DNA from: Acidobacterium sp.
GTDB lineage: Bacteria; Acidobacteriota; Terriglobia; Terriglobales; Acidobacteriaceae
Assembly: GCA_003152595.1 (NCBI GenBank)
Contig: PMAM01000358.1
Coordinates: 1,462 to 9,843 of the forward strand
Length of the DNA stretch: 8,382 nucleotides
Direction of reading: 5' to 3'
Part shown: positions 6,269-8,382 of the stretch, one piece after another
Layout: the number at the start of each line of letters is the position of its first letter
Numbering within the stretch: the stretch's first letter is position 1
Made by a program: the position numbers and the translations under genes
Notes under the pieces: model-generated
What the model was told of the DNA's origin: nothing
Seen by the model: only the letters and a program-made list of their open reading frames with translations
The model's database searches: none

Positions 6269-8382
6269 ATGACCGCCGCCGTCGCCACTCTTCCCGAAAT
6301 CCTCAGCGACCAGGAACTCAGCCAGATGAACGCCTACTGGCGCGCCTGCAACTACCTCTGCGCCGGGATGATCTATCTCCACGACAATCCCCTGCTGCGC
6401 GAGCCGCTCAAGCCCGAACACATCAAGAAGCGCCTCCTCGGCCACTGGGGCTCCGACCCCGGCCAGACCTTTCTCTGGGTCCACATCAACCGCCTCATCC
6501 GCAAGCTCGATCTCAACATGATCTATGTCTCCGGCCCCGGGCACGGCGCGCCGGCAACTTTGTCAAATGCCTGGATGGAAGGCACCTACTCCGAGATCTA
6601 CCCCAGGATCAGCCAGGATCTCGAAGGCCTGCGCAAATTCTTCCGCCAGTTTTCGTTCCCCGGCGGCATCGGCAGCCATTGCACGCCGGAGACGCCAGGC
6701 TCCATCCACGAAGGCGGCGAGCTGGGCTACAGCCTCTCCCACGCCTTCGGCGCCGCGTTCGACAATCCCGACCTCATCGTCACCTGCGTCGTCGGCGACG
6801 GTGAAGCCGAAACCGGCCCCATGGCCACCTCGTGGCACAGCAACAAGTTTCTCAACCCTGTGCGCGACGGCGCGGTGTTGCCGGTGCTTCATCTGAACGG
6901 CTACAAGATCGCCAATCCAACGATCCTGGCGCGCATTCCTCACGAAGAACTTGAATTTCTTTTCCGCGGCTATGGCTGGGATCCGCACTTCATCGAAGGC
7001 GACGATCCCCACACCATGCACCAGCTCATGGCCGCTACGCTGGAGCACTGCATCGACCACATTCGCTCCATCCAGCACGAGGCGCGCGACCAGGGCAAGC
7101 TCGCCGGAGCCGGTGCCGGATGGCCGCGCTGGCCCATGATCGTGCTGCGCTCGCCCAAAGGCTGGACCTGCCCCAAAGAAGTCGACGGCCACAAGGTCGA
7201 AGGCTTCTGGCGCGCCCATCAGGTCCCCATTCTCGAAGTCGCCGAGAACCCCGAACACCTCCGCCTGCTCGAAGAATGGCTCAAGAGCTACCGCCCCTGG
7301 GAACTCTTCGACGACAAAGGCACGCCGATCCCCGAACTCCGCGCGCTCGCCCCGGACGGCCCCCGCCGCATGACCGCGAATCCCCATGCCAACGGCGGGT
7401 TGCTGCGCCGGCCGCTCCACATGCCTGACTTCCGCGATTACGCCGTGAAAGTGGAGCACCCCGGCAAGACCTACACTGGCGCCACAGAAGTCCTGGCAGG
7501 CTTCCTCCGCGACATCATCCGCGCGAATCCGGACAACTTCCGCGTCTTCGGCCCGGACGAAACGGCCTCCAACCGGCTCCAGGCCATTTACGAAGCCAGC
7601 CCCAAAACCTGGATGGAAGACATCCTCCCTGAAGACGCCGACGGAACCGAAATCGCCCCCGCCGGCCGCGTCATGGAGATGCTCAGCGAGCATACCCTCG
7701 AAGGCTGGTTCGAAGGCTACGTCCTCACCGGCCGCCACGGCTTCTTCTCGACTTACGAAGCCTTCGTTCACGTGATCGATTCCATGTTCAACCAGCACGC
7801 CAAATGGCTGGAGAAATCAAAAATGGAACTGCGCTGGCGTGCCGCAATCTCCTCCATCAACCTGCTCATCACCTCCGTCGTCTGGCGCCAGGACCACAAC
7901 GGCTTCTCGCACCAGGACCCCGGCTTCCTCGACGTGGTCGCCAACAAGAGCGCCTCGGTCACGCGCATCTATCTCCCGCCCGATGCCAATTGCCTGCTGA
8001 GCGTCGCCGACCACTGCCTCCGCTCCACCGAATACGTCAACGTGATCGTTGCCGACAAGCAGCCCCACCTCCAGTACCTCAACATGAACGATGCAATCCT
8101 CCACTGCACCAAGGGCATCGGCATCTGGAACTGGGCCAGCACCGACGACGGAGTCGAGCCCGACGCGGTCCTCGCCTGCGCCGGCGACATCGCAACCATG
8201 GAAGCCATGGCTGCGGCCGCGATCCTGCGCGAACGCTTCCCCGACTTGAAGCTTCGCTTCGTGAATGTCGTCGATCTCTTTCGACTCCAGCCGCAAAGTG
8301 AGCATCCCCACGGCCTCTCCGACGCCGATTTCGACTCGCTCTTCACGCGCGACAAGCACGTCATCTTCAACTTCCATGGCTA
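6269..8382 (+). CDS. xfp: phosphoketolase (xylulose-5-phosphate/fructose-6-phosphate), C-terminus cut off
   Basis: Phosphoketolase is a thiamine-diphosphate enzyme. It cleaves xylulose 5-phosphate with phosphate to acetyl phosphate and glyceraldehyde 3-phosphate, and often fructose 6-phosphate to acetyl phosphate and erythrose 4-phosphate. The frame stays open from the ATG at 6269 to the right edge, showing 704 codons. The family is usually about 790-820 residues, so roughly the last 90-110 are missing. Hallmarks are intact: LGHWGSDPG (H59), GPGHGAPA (89-96, H92), the signature EGGELGYSLSHAFGA from 148, the metal/cofactor motif GDGEAETG (176-183), HLNGYKIANPT, EGWFEGY (478-484) with GRHG just after it, and QDHNGFSHQDPG (541-552) with a likely catalytic histidine. 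It is a cytosolic enzyme. Dual substrate use cannot be read from sequence. A kinase or transferase using acetyl phosphate could follow, but lies outside the window. Confidence 0.96.
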   Translation, partial: MTAAVATLPEILSDQELSQMNAYWRACNYLCAGMIYLHDNPLLREPLKPEHIKKRLLGHWGSDPGQTFLWVHINRLIRKLDLNMIYVSGPGHGAPATLSNAWMEGTYSEIYPRISQDLEGLRKFFRQFSFPGGIGSHCTPETPGSIHEGGELGYSLSHAFGAAFDNPDLIVTCVVGDGEAETGPMATSWHSNKFLNPVRDGAVLPVLHLNGYKIANPTILARIPHEELEFLFRGYGWDPHFIEGDDPHTMHQLMAATLEHCIDHIRSIQHEARDQGKLAGAGAGWPRWPMIVLRSPKGWTCPKEVDGHKVEGFWRAHQVPILEVAENPEHLRLLEEWLKSYRPWELFDDKGTPIPELRALAPDGPRRMTANPHANGGLLRRPLHMPDFRDYAVKVEHPGKTYTGATEVLAGFLRDIIRANPDNFRVFGPDETASNRLQAIYEASPKTWMEDILPEDADGTEIAPAGRVMEMLSEHTLEGWFEGYVLTGRHGFFSTYEAFVHVIDSMFNQHAKWLEKSKMELRWRAAISSINLLITSVVWRQDHNGFSHQDPGFLDVVANKSASVTRIYLPPDANCLLSVADHCLRSTEYVNVIVADKQPHLQYLNMNDAILHCTKGIGIWNWASTDDGVEPDAVLACAGDIATMEAMAAAAILRERFPDLKLRFVNVVDLFRLQPQSEHPHGLSDADFDSLFTRDKHVIFNFHG

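Noticed and set aside
6563..7798. 411-codon open frame on the - strand opposite the phosphoketolase gene
   Set aside because: It is antisense to a well-conserved enzyme with intact motifs, and its translation shows no recognisable domain.

Overview
The window looks like chromosomal DNA of an acidobacterium, probably of the Acidobacteriaceae/Terriglobia type. Two things point there: an Oar-like TonB-dependent receptor with the C-terminal wording typical of that group (ELRLEAFNVFNHANF, then a terminal FYF), and strongly G/C-biased third codon positions in recJ and the phosphoketolase gene. The assignment rests on family recognition by eye, not on a database search. All genes I can support lie on the + strand.

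Layout. Positions 1-1356 hold the C-terminal part of a large outer-membrane receptor. It enters from the left edge and carries an apparent one-base frameshift near 941-958. Two terminator-like hairpins follow at 1367-1440. About 1 kb without a recognisable gene comes next; its main feature is a 20-bp tandem repeat array of ten units at 1861-2068. At 2366-4662 a small acidic protein of unknown function and the single-strand exonuclease gene recJ form a pair joined by a TTGA stop/start overlap.

Immediately after recJ lies a compositionally different two-gene cassette (4751-5943) with its own likely promoter and an ATGA overlap. It encodes a membrane-anchored protein whose soluble part resembles the trypsin-co-occurring domain 2 (trypco2), and an exported protein of unknown family. 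Just beyond the cassette, at 5987-6020, is a 34-nt copy of the 3' end of recJ. It has 30 of 34 bases identical to the real recJ tail, and two of its four changes are silent in the recJ frame. The cassette is thus bracketed by two recJ tails, which suggests it arrived by insertion or allelic replacement behind recJ. Two palindromic repeat copies (6047-6091 and 6120-6165) fill the rest of that spacer.

From 6269 to the right edge runs most of a phosphoketolase gene (704 codons visible, C-terminus cut off). It would make acetyl phosphate from xylulose 5-phosphate and/or fructose 6-phosphate.

The part most likely to be new is the trypco2-like/exported-protein pair together with the duplicated recJ tail. 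The receptor, recJ and phosphoketolase are ordinary members of known families.
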